Of a DNA stretch of 64,000 nt, positions 27,919 through 42,900 are shown piece by piece. Below the pieces are notes generated by a model. That model was given only the letters and a program-made list of their open reading frames with translations. It ran no database searches and was not told where the DNA came from. Numbering within the stretch: position 1 is the first letter of the stretch; every line of letters begins with the position of its first letter. Where the stretch lies: NCBI GenBank assembly GCA_946811185.2, contig OX328097.1, positions 8,998,252 to 9,062,251 on the forward strand. Reading direction: 5' to 3'. The position numbers and the translations under genes were made by a program. This stretch comes from Hippopus hippopus (lineage: Eukaryota > Mollusca > Bivalvia > Cardiida > Cardiidae).

Positions 27919-30900
27919 TCCCTGATTCTGGATATAGTTATGAGAGCATGAATCCAGCAAAACCTGCCACAACATGACCTAAATTTTGTGCAACTTTGCC
28001 AGTTTGCAAGAAAATGACGTCATTGTTGCCAAGACTTATACACATGGAAAGTTTTATGATTTTTATAATTTTCATAACAACAAGGAATGCAGCAAAAGTC
28101 ACTGTAAAGAAATGGAATAGTGGAAATATTTGATTGACTCCCTCAATAAACCGTTCCATTCCACTTTCATTGTAAATATGTGTATCAAAGAGCTATCTTC
28201 TTGAACATATACACATTTCAAACCAAACTACCTCTATAAACATGGAGCTATAAACAGTATTTAGGCTAAAATGATAATGCAGGATACTTTTTTGCCTGCC
28301 ACTGTTTAATGTGATAAATAGACTAAAATATAAAAATGCTCACCAAAACTTGCATCATATGACTTTTATCAACTCGTTCAATATAAATGAGGCATGCTCT
28401 GAAAACTCGTAATTTTGAGGTTAAGAGTTAATACTACTGCATGGGCATCAAAAGATGCCCACATCATGGAAAGAATCAAGCCATAGGCAGGAACTTTTAA
28501 CTTTTTGCTTACAGCAACTGCTGCAAGTTACTTGGATTAAATAGTGTTTTTTCCGATGGGTATAAAATTCTTCAGATTTTTCCACAAAGAGGGATGCTTA
28601 AACTTCTGTGTACCTAATGCCCAGTCTGGGTAATTTTGGTAATTAATTTCTGAGGCAGTTTTGAATTACGAGAATTACCACTGATGACAATTTAATTTTT
28701 GTTTCCCCGGTCTTCCAGGTATGTAATATATCAGATAGATATCTCCATCAGGTCTTAAAATAGTACCCAATCTGAGTTAAAAAAAATTTAAAAAGCACTG
28801 TTTAGGTAAATCCCTATATTTACTTTGTAAAAGAATAAAGAGTTAACTCTTTACCACACAATTCTGACTTTTAACGACCCTGAAAAAGAAAGGTTTTGAA
28901 AACATTGTGGGAAAAGGAGAAAATGCTGGTAACCAGCATTTTCTCCTTTTCCCACAATGTTTTCTACCCTATCAAAGACAAAAATCATCATTTTTCCCAT
29001 GTTTGATTTGTCATTCTGCTATTTAACTCTTTACCACACGAGCCAGAGTTTTAACGACACTGAGGAAGATACCTTTTGAAACATTGTGGGAAAAAGAGAA
29101 AATGCTGGTAACCAGCATTTTTTCTTTTCCCACAATGTTTTCTACCCTATCAAAGACAGAAATCATCATTTTTCCCATGTTTGATTTGTCATTCTGCAAA
29201 TGCTTTCAATTTGGTCCAGTCCAAAATTTTGTTATTAGCTAAAGAGTTAATTCACATTTTTGAGGTCCTTAACATTCGCAGAGGCCTGAAAAATGGTTTA
29301 ATGCCCGAGTGCAAAGCACAAGGGTGTTTAAGTATTTCGAGGGCCCCTGCAAATGTTGTCAACCAAAAAAACATATCATTGCATAAAGTAATGTATTTTA
29401 GCAATAATTTGCAACGAAAGCGAAAAATGTTTCCATAGAAATGCAAATAAGTGAACTTGAAATATAACTGACCTAAACCGGTCAAAACCGAAAGTCAGCG
29501 AAGAAGTTTTGTTATGAGCAGTGAAGGGCCATTAATCCAATATGCTAGTTTTGGTCCTCTTGGTGTAAATTCAGTTGTAATGATTTTTAATACAAGGCAG
29601 ACTTTTGTCGGATAAACTTGCACAGGTTTGGATTGATTATTACTAGGATAAATGAGTACATATGAATTACTGTAACTGAAAGATGTCAAGTGGATATATC
29701 AAGTAAAGGAATTGCCAACCACATTAAAAAGTGGGTGGGATGTAGCTGGTGTAGAGTACATTTCTCAAGTGATTTTTTGTTCGGATCTCAATTAGACTGA
29801 GATTCTGCACAAGATTTTAGTTTTTAATACATAATTATAACAGCCCGGAAAAGCATGTTTTATGCCATAATAGTTGATTAACTAATCATATGAAATCAAA
29901 TCATGTTTTTAAAATTTTCTGTAATTTATACATGTATAAATATCATTGCATGTTTCAAAACTTGCTTAATTAAATCAGACAACAATATCATAAAATAATA
30001 GCGTTAGTAAAGAGGAAGTGTTGACCTATTGTCATATTTGCACCCAGAGTTTCAATCAGTTTAATTCATCAAATATCACTGTTTCTTATCATAATGAGCA
30101 CACTGGTGTTAATACATAACCCATTACAGGAAGTCATTCCCATTTTTGATGCTGTATTGTTGGCAGATAAAATCAGACATTAATTTCTGAACCCTTCACT
30201 TGGTCTACAGACATAAAACACCCAGACAGTAAACACGCAAGTCATGCACTGTGAAAAGAGGGCTTATTGCATCTGCAAAAACTATCAACCCAGGTCAGCC
30301 TGCAGTTTGCAGGCTGACCTAGGCTGAAACGTTTTGCTTTTAGTCAATTTTCTGCATGTCCAGGGACTATTCTATTTCATGATCAAGACTTCATTTGTTA
30401 GAGAAAATGGATATAATGGATCCATAATTATGTGATGACTTGCTTGGTATAATATATCATGGAGATACATTAAGCCCCCTTTTGCCAGAGCATGGCTCAC
30501 TTATATGGCAATTTACTTATTCTGACCTGAATCAGGTAGGTTCAGAACAATCAAAACATGATGTTATCTGCTATCACAATACCAGTATCATTGGATGTGA
30601 TGGGCTGGCCTGTAAAAGGCAGTGACAGGCCTTTTCTATTATCAACACACCATAAAAAAATCAAGAGCTTGCTCTAATAGTAGGTTAGAAAAGGTCCAGG
30701 GAGTAGAAATGGAATAGAAAACAATAATGTGTACTCAAATAAAAAAAAGTTCATACCTTATTTTCACTCAAATCCAACACCTTCACATCTGGAGTTTTTG
30801 ACACCAGTGCTGCAAGATTTTCCAACCGTTCCAATTTGTTATTACTTAGATTCAGAATCACAAGCTACAAAATATAATAGTTCAAAAATCCTTAAAGTCT

Positions 30901-33900
30901 GTGACTTTGATACATAGAATTTAATCCTTTACAACACAATCCTGTGCTTTTGAAAATAATGTGGGAAAAAGACTGATTGACTGATTGATTGTATGGTGTT
31001 TAACATTGTTTCAAATGTACTCCTCAGAAAAAGTTAAGCAACAATGAATTACCGCTGCACCAAAATTTTATTACACATATAGACAATTTCATTGTGTAAA
31101 TGTAATGAATATTGATTTAAAAACAGTCCAAGCAATTCTGTACTTTTATCAGATAATGTTTCTCACTTTCAAGCTTTTGAGGTAAGGCACTGTCTAAATC
31201 CACATGCAAAAAAGTGGTATACTACCCAGATATTTTAAAATCTCTAAAATTCGGTCAATCTGCAACCGGGACACAGTCAGTACACGGTATGGCCACCATT
31301 CACACAAATACAAGCTTGAACTCTTCTGGGCATTGACCAGATCAAGCCATCCAGCTGTTGTTGTGGAATATCCTGCCATTCCTGACTCAAAAGTTACTCT
31401 AAGTGCTGGAGGTTCTGAGGCCTCACATTTCCATCACTGACACGCCTACCAAGAATGTCCCACACATGCTCTATCGGACTGAGATCTGGGGATCTTGCTG
31501 GCCACTCAAATTGCCCAGTGTACTGACTGTTGCAGATTGAACGAATTTTAGAGATTTTAAAACATCTGGGTAGTATACCTCATTTTTGCATGTGGATTTA
31601 GACAGTGCCTTACTTCAAAAGCCTGTAAGTGAGAAACATTATCTGATAGAATTGCTTGGACTGGTTTGTAACTCAATTCTCATTACATTTATACAATGAA
31701 ATTGTCTATATGTGCAATAATAAAATTCTGGTGCAGCGGTAAATTATTGTTGCTTAACCTTTTGTGAGGAGTATATAATTTCACCTATATCATGGCAGCC
31801 AGTGCCCATATCCATGCTTTCCTAGAGTTTCTTTTACCAGTTCTTAGCACAATATTCTTCCTAAGCTGCAGTCAGCTTTCCCACACAACCATCGTCAAAC
31901 AATGATCAATGGCGAGAGAGGAATGAATCCTGTCGCAATGACTATCATCAATCCTCGGAAAGAAATTGGCTGAGCTGGAGATTGCAACCAGTTTCTGCCT
32001 GTTCTCATTTCCTGTATGATACTGATTGTACTACTGAGGCTCAGTTATGTGGGAAGAGGAGAAAATGCTGGTAACTTATCCCATGATTTTTTCTATCCAT
32101 CCGAAGATGAATTCCATTATTTCAGCCACATTTAATCTGTTGCCTGCAAATGCTTTCAATCTGAACCAGCCCAAAATTTTTTCACTTTGTAAAGGGTTAA
32201 ACATTTTTTGTATGGTGTTTAATGCTGTTTTCAACTTTATTTCAGTTATATAAAGGCAGCCAGTACACCTATCCATGCTTTTCTAGAGTTTTGCTTAGCA
32301 GTACTTAGCACAATATTCTTCCCAATCCATAAGTCCACATAACCATCATCAAAACACGGATCAGCAGTGAGACAGTATTCCATCCTGTCACAATGACTAT
32401 CATCAATCCTCGGAAAGAAATTTGCAGGGCTGGGGATTTAAACCAGCAACCCCATGGTCTCAAGTCCTGTACCCTTCTGACTGAGCTACTGGGCTCAGCC
32501 CGGGTTAAGCATTCATGTATTATCACCTTGCCTGGTTACAGGTTTACACAATTATGAATCACTCATTGTCAAAGTTGTCCCAGACTTTTCTGACTAGAGT
32601 AAAATGAAAAATACAGGCTAAAATGAAAGTTTACCTCTGGAATGTTATCTTTGATGATTTTCACCACATTACTCATGACTTGTGCTCTTGCTAAATTCAT
32701 ATACAACTGACTTTCAGTAAACACTAAAAAGAAACAACAAACAAATAAAGGTGTCCATTTTGTTTTTATGCCTTAACTCATTATGTTTTGTAACACACCA
32801 TTAAATACAACAAGAGCACCCCCTGCAGGGGCCAACACTCGGCTGCCAATGCTTGGTTTTCCGTGAAAATTTTAAGTCAAAAAAGGGGCATAACTCTGTC
32901 AAAAATACTTTAATGTTTACCTGCTCTTGCTGTATGGGTTCCCTTTTTGATAGTGAACAACTTGTTCAAGTTTGAAGTAACTATCTTCAGTAATAAGAGA
33001 GATATGATAAAATGTCAAAGTTTTTGCATGACCAAGATGACAACAACGCAGATGACAGGGCTGTAACAATAACTCAACTTTTTTTTTTTAAATCAGCCAA
33101 GTTAACATGATATTAGTTTTCCTTGCAATCATATAACAATACGGACATATTTTTAAAAGATGCAATTTGGGGCACTGAGATAATGGGAAAGTCCTTTTGT
33201 AATCAATTATTCCATCTACATGTATTTCTATTACATCAGATGCGACCTCATCAGACTGATTTGATGACAGATCCTCAATATCAACAAGCATTGTTTATCA
33301 TGTGACATTTCCATCTGTCTTTGTGTAACCATGGTGCAAAATCTACAAAATACCTTAAGACACTAAGTAGCCAGTTTTTAAAATACCATAGAAAAAAAAA
33401 GTTTTTTCTGTCTGTGGTCTTTGTTCTTTACAAAAATGCCAGCTGCTGCCTTACTTCATCAGAGATAAATTATTTTTCAAGCAACTAGATCAAGATCAAA
33501 CTGTACAGAAAGTGCAGTCTACTTCTTGATCTGCACTACACCCTAACTCAAGCTTAAGCCTTTACCACACATTCTGGACTTTTAACGACCCCGAGGACGA
33601 AAACTTTCAACAACATTGTGTGAAAAGGAGAAAATGCTGGTAACCAGCATTTCCTCCTTTTTCAGCAAAGTTTTCTACACTTTAAAAAAAATAACTTTCA
33701 ATTTTTGAATCTCATTTATAGTGCCATCTGCAAGTGCTTTCTGTTTAAATGAGACTAAAATGTTGATGTGTGATGAAGAGCTTAACCCTTTACCAAACAA
33801 TCCCTGGTTTTAACGACCCTAAGGAATAAGCCTTCTGAAAACATTGTGGGAAAAGGAGAAAATGCTGGTAACCAGCATTTTCTCCTTTTCCCGCAATGTT

Positions 33901-36900
33901 TTCTACTCTTCCGATGTCAAGTTTCATTTTTTGAGTCAAGTTTATTTTGTTGTCTGCAAATGCTTTCAGTTTGGACAAGTCTAAAATTTTGTCGTTTGGT
34001 AAAGAGTTAAACATGGATTTGGAAAAAAGGTCTTGTCCTTAGTGAGGTTGTATCTCTGATCTAACTAGTTTAACTCTTTATACAGATGACAAAGTTTTTG
34101 GCTAGTCCAAACTGAAAGCACTTGCAGACAACAAAATAAATGAGACTAAAAAATTGACATTTGCAGACAAAACAAATCAATTGTGACTAAAATGATTATT
34201 TCTGAAGAGGAGCAAACCTTGTGGGAAAAGCAGAAAATGCTACCAGCATTTTCTTTTTATCCCACAATGTTTTCGAAAAGGCTTCTTCCATAGGCCTGTT
34301 TAAACATGGGATTGTTTGGTAAAGGGTTAAGGCTTTTTACAATAAATATGTGTAAATCTTAAAAGAATTAGATGAAAAACTTGGATTTTAATATATATGT
34401 AACTATTTTTTATAGCCTCTGCCCCCCAAAGTTCCTCATTTTCAAACCCTTGGCTACAGATGAAAAAATTGGCAGACTGACAAGACAAGTGGAACCACAC
34501 TTTGACATAAACTTTGAAAAGCTTTAGTCAGCTTTACAAAAACCACTTAAAATAAGTAGAATTCAGGCTACCTGTTTCAGTATGCAGACTGCTCAAGTTC
34601 AAAGTCTTTGTTGGGGGGTCATATCTATTACTCATGCAAACCTGTGGGAAAAGAACAAAAATGCAGGGAGTTTATAAAATTAAACTGATTCTTTACCAAA
34701 CCAAACAATTTTCGACTTGTAAAAATTAAAAGCATTTGCTGATGACAGTAAATGTGACTGAAAAGTTTAAATTTATTCTCTGAAGGGTAGAAAAACATTG
34801 TGGGGAAAGGAGAAAATGCTGTTTACCAGCATTTTCTCCTTTTCCTACAAAGTTTTCATAAAGCTTTTTTCCCCAAGTTGTTAAACTCAGCATTGTTTAG
34901 CAAAGAGTGCATAGGTAAAGGTAGTACATTTACCATAAGCTACTTTGGTAAAATTTCATAAGACTCATCACTAGTGACTTGGGTGAAACTCTTAAAAACT
35001 AAAGACAGAAATAAAAATTAAGAAATAATTGTGGACTTCCAAAAATTGAAGACATTGTAAAAAAGAACAAGAGGGCCATGATGGCCCTGTATCGCTCCAC
35101 TGGCTAATACGTAAAATCACTACATGCCAAACATTACAATACTTGGCCAATTGGTTTTGAACATAAGACCCCTGAAACAGGACTAAAATTGGTAGCCCTG
35201 GTTCATATGGTTAGTAACAAGAAGATTTCTAAAGATTTCACTATATAAGCCCATGTAAAACTTCTGACCCCTCGGGGTGAATCAAATTCCCCCCTAGGGC
35301 TATAATTTACGCACTCTTGGTGAAGGACCTCTAGATATAGCTACATGCAAAATTTGGTAGTCCTACACTTTATGAATAAGTACAGGGAGATTTCTTAAGT
35401 TTTCTCTATATAAGCCCATGTAAAACTTGTGACCCCCGGGGCAGGGCCAATTTTGACCCCAGGGCTATAATTTGGGTACTCTTGGTAGAGACCCACTAGA
35501 TAAAGCCACATGCAAATTTTGGTAGCCCTAGGCCTTATGGCTAGGTACAGGGAGATTTCTAAAGTTTTCCCTAAATAAGCCCATGTAAAACTTGTGACCC
35601 CCGGGGTGGGGTCAAATTTGACCCAAGGGCTATAATTTGGGCACTCTTGGTAGAGGCCCACTAGATAAAGCCACATGCAAAATTTGGTAGCCCTAGGCCT
35701 TATGGCTAGGTACAGGGAGATTTCTAAAGTTTTCCCTATATAAGCCCATGTAAAACTTGTGACCCCCGGGCGGGGTCAAATTTGACCCCAGGGCTATAAT
35801 TTCAAGAAACTTGATAGAGGCCCACTAGACAAAGCTACATGCCAAATTTGGTAGCCCTAGGCCTTATGGTTTCAGACAAGAATATTTTCAAAGATTTTCA
35901 ATATTTTTAAGTTTTGTTGCCATGGCAACCAGAGTTTTTGAAGGAATCAAATTCTTTCAAGAAATTCTGAAGAGGACCACGGCAGGATCATTTCTGTGAA
36001 GTTTCATCAAAATTGGATGGGTAGTTTCAGAGAAGAAGATGTTTGAAATAAAAGTTAACGGACGGACAGACGGACAGACGGACGGACGCACGACGGACAA
36101 CGGGCCATGACATAAGCCCTCTGGCCTTCGGCCAGTGGAGCTAAAAACAGAGGTTACAAGATCATTTTTGTTTTTGTCTTCTTTGCATTTCATAGGTTGA
36201 AAAAGCATCAGTCATTTCACTGCAGCAATTTTCATAATCTTCGCCTCCCCCCTCGATAAATGTACTTACATGATACTCTACTGCGAAAATTCCTATATTG
36301 CAAAAGGTCTAAGAAATTAACCAAACTAGCAAATTTTTTATCCACTGTATTTAAAAAATGTAAAAATATCCACCTGACATTGTTCCTATATTTTTTCAGT
36401 AATTCTATGACTAATATTAAACCGTACTGATTTTTTTTTTCATAATTCTTTCGTCACCTCACAATGTTCAGGTATATATCTGTTATACATGTTTTGTTGT
36501 TAGCTCATAATTATCACATAATGTACATGTGCTGAGAGAATTAATAACACTTGTAAAAGATGATTATATATGATCCCTAAAAAGGGAAAGGTCCGCGAAA
36601 ATAACTCGTGCCTTACGGCACTCGTTATTTTCGCATACCTTTCCCTTTTTCGGCAAATATTTCCCCATATTAACCACAAGCTGATGAAATAAACTCTATT
36701 TATTTCATCGAGTAAACATTTTCTGTAATATTTTATGTTCTGTTTATTTCATGCTTTCAACCCCCCCCCCTTTTTTTTGGGGGGGGGGGCAACGAGGGGG
36801 GGGGGGGGAGACTTCCATCAAAATACAATATAGTTGTTTTCGGTAATTCCTTGTTGCAAACCTCCCCCCACATATATGCGCATTACAATATGATGTAAAG

Positions 36901-39900
36901 CATGAGAAATAAAGGGCAAATGATATATCATCAAGACAAACATTCTAACCAAGTTTCATAAGTATCAGGCTGAAAATGTGGCCTCTAGTGTGCATACAAG
37001 GTTTTTCTACAATTTGAGCCTATGACATACTTTTCAACCCGACATGACCCAATTTCAAACTTATTTGAGATATTATCAAGAGAAACATTTTGACCAATCT
37101 TCATGAGCATCAGACTGAAAACATGGTTTCTACGGTGCACACAAGGTTTTCTAAAGATTTGGCCCAATGACCTACTTTTTGACTCGACGTGACCAAATTT
37201 TGGACTTGTCTGAGATATTATCTAGATAAACACTCTGACCAAGTTTAATGAGTATCATGCTAAAAATGTGGCCTCTAGAGTGTACACAAGGTTTATCTAA
37301 AATTTGTCAATGTAACCTACTTTTTGACCCAACATTACCCAATTTTGAATTTGTCCTAGATATCATCAAGACAAACATTCTGACCTTGTTTCATGAGTAT
37401 CAGGCTGAGAATGTGGCCTGAAGAGTGCACACAAGGTTTTTCTAAGATTTGGCTGGGTGACCTACTTTTTGACCTAACATGACCTAATTTTGATCTTTTC
37501 CAAGAAATCTTAAAGACAAACATTCTGGCCACGTTTCAAGAGTTTCAAGCTGAAATTGTGGCCTCTAGAGTGTACTCAAGGTTTCTCTAATATTTGGCCT
37601 GGTGACCTACTTTTTTACCCCATGTGACCCAATTTCGAATCTGTCTGGTATCTTATCAACACAAACATTCTGACCAAGTTTCAAGAGTATCTGACTGAAA
37701 ATGTGGCCTCTTGAATGCACACAAGGTAAATGTTGACGACAACACGAAGCATGAGGGACGATACAAGACGGATGCCCGACACAGCACGATCACAAAAGCT
37801 CACCTTCAGCACTTTGTGCTCAGGTGAGCTAAAAACATATGAAACATGTCATTTCAAGGTTGTTTCAGCTAGAATATGTAACAAATAGCGGACAGGGTAG
37901 ATTCAAGATCAGACTACACATTCTGTGCAGTCTGATCTTGATCTACACCGTACGCATAAACAACTTAAGTTGGTTCAAGCACTTAATAGGTTATAATACA
38001 TTATTATTTGGTAAAGGAATGGAAATGGGAATGGACATGTAGTCTAACATCACATACCTTCAGTTTATCTAATTCCTCCTCACCCATAGGTATAGAAGGT
38101 GGTGCACTGTCTCTTACTAATATGGTCATCTGGAAAATAGACATTTCAATACTATAAGTCACCAAACACATACTTAGAAAATAACTTAAGCACAAAACTG
38201 CTGAGGTTTTTACTGCAATATGGTTGTTTCGAATTTTCTTTTCTTACAAATCTTTGGGACCTCTGAGTAGTGTGTGATGTCATGCATTCCATACTACATT
38301 CAGGGAAATGCGTTGGTTTTTAATCATAGAATTACCAAGTGCACATGTATGCGGATAAATCTCTTAATCTACCTTTTTACTAAACTTTTTTCATGTAGAT
38401 TCATTTATTCAAACCACATCATGTTAAATGCGCATTTTTACATGGAAATCTTCCATGTCATCTGCCGGAAACTTGTAAGCAGTGAATGAGTTTTAATTAG
38501 CCATAGATTGCAGATAAAAGTTAAACCACATCATGTTAATTGCCCATGTTTTACACAGACATTTTCCAAGTCATACGCTGCAAATTTACAAGAGGTAAAG
38601 GAGTTTATAGTGGTCACACATTGGAAATAAAAGTTATAAAAGTTTACCTTGAATCCATTTGGCATGGTGATTTTCTTTGTTACACGTCTTATGGCATTGG
38701 CAGCTAACCTGTCATTTACATAGAATACTGCACTTTTGTCTTCATAATGGAACTGAAATAATGAACAAGTGACATTACCATAAATAAATCATTCTAAATT
38801 GAATTTATGAATAAATGGAGAATCATAAAATATTTACGTATCAACCATGCTCTGTGAAAAAGGGGGCTTAATGCATCTGCAAAAAGTATCAACCCGTATC
38901 AGCATGTGCAGTCTGTGTGGGCTGAAATAGCTGACAAGAGTCTTAACTTTTTGCTCTTTGTAGATTTCATGCGTGTCAAAGGACCATTCTATCTCCAGAA
39001 CCAGTAGATGTGAGACAAATTTCATGTATTCATAATTTTCCGATAACTTGCGTTGTATACTGCATCATACTGATGCATCAAACCCCCTTTTGCCAGAGTA
39101 TGGTTCATATATGGTTTGCAACATGAGAAAAGGGACATTCGGACATTTGCGTAAAGTGTCGTCTCGGATCAGCCTGCGCAGTCCGCGCAGGCTAATCCGA
39201 GATGGCACTTTATGACTACATTAGATTTTATGCTACAGTAGACTTGTGCAAAACAGAAAATTACATAAAAACGGAAAGTGTTGTTTCGGATTAGCCTGCA
39301 CGGACTGTACAGGCTGATCTGAAACGACACTTTATGCAAATGTCCGAATGTCCCTTTTTGCATGTTGCAAGCCATATGCGAGAATGAACTGGAAAAAATT
39401 TATAAATTAACTTGCATGTTTTACCTGGGTAAAAAATGCAACTATAAACCCTTTGTCTGATGAAAAAAAAAAGTTAAGACTTTCCAAAATTGAATGTATT
39501 TGCCATTGACACATTAAATATGGTTCAGGTAGCTAACAGTATTTTGTCTTTTAAAGGGCAGAAAACATTGTGGGAAAGAAGAAAATGCTGGCTACCTGCA
39601 TTTTCTTCTTTTACTGCAATGTTTTTAAAAGCTATTTCCTACATATTTCTTAAAACACAGGATTGTATGGTTTATGGTTAAAAAAGTAGTTTGTGTATGT
39701 AGAATTGATAGACTGACTCTGATGCATTTCAAGGTATACATGCCACACATATGTAAACCTTAAAGGGTAACTGTAGACCAAAATTTTTATTTCAAAATCG
39801 GATAAAACTATACTAGAGTATGTTAACAAAAAAAATTTTAGCGTCCTGTGATGCTTACTTCACGAGATATAGAGGTTTAAACTTCGGATTTTCACCTGTC

Positions 39901-42900
39901 TGAAAGTCGCTAATTGAAAAAATCGTGATTTCCGGTAGTTTGCTGTGACATCACAAGTGTGAGAAGATACGGTCGCTAAATATGAACTAACGCAGAAAAC
40001 TGAGAAAACTGCATGATATTTGTAAAGATATAAATCGCTTTATCACGTTTCAATCACTTGTATACTGCAGAATTTCAATCTCTATCGCTCTTAAATCTTA
40101 CTACAATCATCGGAAAGAAATTTTGAATGAATTAGCCTAGTGGAGATAGTACTAATGAAAAGGAAAAGTTATTCTTCTAGTGGGGAATGAAACTATTTTG
40201 AAATTTATTTCTTGAAGTTATTTCAATTATACCACTGCCTAATTAACAAATTTTAATAGATAAATATAAAAAAAAGAAATAACTCAAGATAGTTGAAACA
40301 TGCCAAAAGTCTCTTCTACTAAGTGGTAGAAGGAAGAAGGAACGTTGTAATGTGTAAAGGAAATCATTCAAATACAGTTCTAAGGCTGTTTCTACCAAAT
40401 ATAGGACACCGTCGATCATTGAACGGTCTACAAATCTTGTGCAGTCTGATCTGGATTTACACCATCAATGTCAGCATTTTACATGTCTCCTTCAGCTTGG
40501 GAAGAATTAAAAGCCTTGATCTACCTTAGAAATCGTATCCTCTCTTTAACATTAACAAACAACATTAAATCCAGCACACATCCTAAATTTGCTGTTAAAG
40601 TTAAATCCATTTTTTTCACTTGATCTTCATTTATTTTCCTACATGTTATTTTCACAATTTCAAATTTTTTTCTTTCATCAACAACAATGTTAAAAGATTG
40701 TCTGAATTGCCTCCTGCCTTTCTGCCCTCCATATCATGCAGTAAACGTTTTTGATCATCTGCAAAATACAGGTCAGTCCATTTTCTAAATACTGAGACAC
40801 GTTAGGCGTAAAATTTAAATGGAAATACCAACGCGGACAAAAATTATTTACCTACTTCTTCCATATTTCTCGCTGCAATCATGAACGAGATAACAGATGC
40901 TGACCATAAAAATGCAGCGTAAATTAAAAATTTATAACTGCGTACAAACTTTACACAAAAGTTTAGTGCGCCAACCTTTTATTTTGAGAAAAGACTTGTG
41001 TGTTCCATCAATGTAAAGGGGCAAAGGGTTAATTCAGCGCCTCTTCGATGTTAGTATCGCACCGTCGTGGTCTCACATATTTTTTTTTTACCCAGCTTGC
41101 AGCTGGAGGTTAACAAGCACGTGTCATGAACATGTCATGTACAAAGTTACTCTTGTTTTCACGACCATATTGGACCCTTTTTCTTATAAAATGTAAATAG
41201 AATTTGGAATTTTACACAGGTTAAATGGGTAAGTCGAACGTCATAACTTTTGTATTTTTCTCATTCATACGATCTTAAATAAAAAAAAAAATCCCATAAT
41301 CTGCTTGTCGAATTTCTATTCTAACTACCCTCCAACTCTCTCTCTCTCTCAGTAATATGAAAAAGATGGATAATTAACAGTGAATTTACCACTGACTTCT
41401 TGCCTCATTTAAATTTCTGTGTGGCCCCAAGGCTGCTGAGCACGACTCAATGACTTTTTGCGAACAGTGTATATTAAGATCAGACTGCACAGAACATGCA
41501 ATCTGATCTTATGTACAGTGTCCAATATGGAGATATCTATTTTTGTATCTCCAAAAACTAGCAACATTCGAAATTTTGCAATCGGCATGAAGGTTTATTT
41601 ACCCTGTTAAGGATTAATGGTAAATCTGATATTAAGCCACGTCATTCGGTTCAGACAGACAGACAGCAGACTGATGAAAAAATAGTCATCTCCTGGCTCG
41701 AAATAATGCTTAAACCCGGCATATGATAGGGATTTTTGCGACGAAAAAAATTGTCTCCCAACATGAGGAAGGATATGGCTGTGAGAAAAAAAGTCAGTAT
41801 CAGAGCAAATCAACAGTACAAAGAAGCCGAAATAAATGTGTGGGTCACACTTCCTACATCACATCCGGTTTATTGAAGATTTCACAAACTCACACAGGTG
41901 TGCAAACCACATTTTCGCTTATAACTCTCTTTTTACGAAAGACATTGAAATATGGTTTTCAATTTTAAGATTGTTTTCATTCAAGGATTCATATATCCAA
42001 AAATAGCTTTGGGCTGTAGTTGCCCTTTAAGGCAATAGAAGGCAAGCAAATCCTATGAGTGGGTACAGAAGGCATACAATGTTAAACATATTAATATATA
42101 CATTACAGAAAAGATCTGTTTCAGTGTTTGATCGAAATTTCTTTCATTGAGTGAAAAGCGAAGGCTGTATTTTCACGAGTGGCTTCGCTTTTCACCAGAT
42201 GAAAGAAATTTCCAACATATACCAAAGCAAACAATTCTCCTATTTCTTTTTTTGCTCTTCACTTAAACTTTTCTTTTTGCGTCAAATTTATGCTTGTCAT
42301 GAAAAAGTACGTGCATTTTCAAGCGAAATACATCTATTCAATATAGTCGGATATAGAATAGCCGTAATAATGACGTCATTAGTGATGGTGGCAATGTCAT
42401 AAAACGTGACATTCACCTGCTAAAAATTCATTCATATTCCATAAATATCTGTGGTATATCAAAAATAAAAGTTATAACATTCACTGGTGAATTAGATCTA
42501 TAACATTCACTGATGAATTATAAGGATATAATTCACTGTTAGATTTCTATATACTACTGAAAAGCATAAAAGAAAGGCACATACTTGTAAATTCACTTGT
42601 AAAGGGATATAAATGGCAAATGACAGCAAACAGGCCTTCCAGAATATAGAAATAAAGGGCAAGACAATAAACAACTTACATATGTAGGAATGAAAGGCAC
42701 ATCTATCTGACTGTTGATATTCTTCAGGATAAACTCTTTGTCAGCTTTATTACCCCATGGAATCTGAAACACAAAGCCACAATTGAATACATGCATATAC
42801 ATTAACCATTTACAACACAATACAGAGTTTTAACAAGGCCTAACAAAAAATATCTGTCTTTAGGGTTTTGGTCCGAGACGCTGTGGGTAGGGTAGGTAGC

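Noticed and set aside
27938..28159. 73-codon minus frame with hydrophobic stretches
   Set aside because: No recognisable family, no splice context, intronic and adjacent to repeats; not strong enough to call a gene.
35395..35676. 93-codon minus frame with internal repeats
   Set aside because: Follows the roughly 165-bp tandem units of a repeat element; no start context or splice support.
42290..42420. Possible exon in the 83-codon plus frame at 42,151-42,402
   Set aside because: Begins in a foldback repeat, lies in an NXF1 intron and has no homology I recognise.
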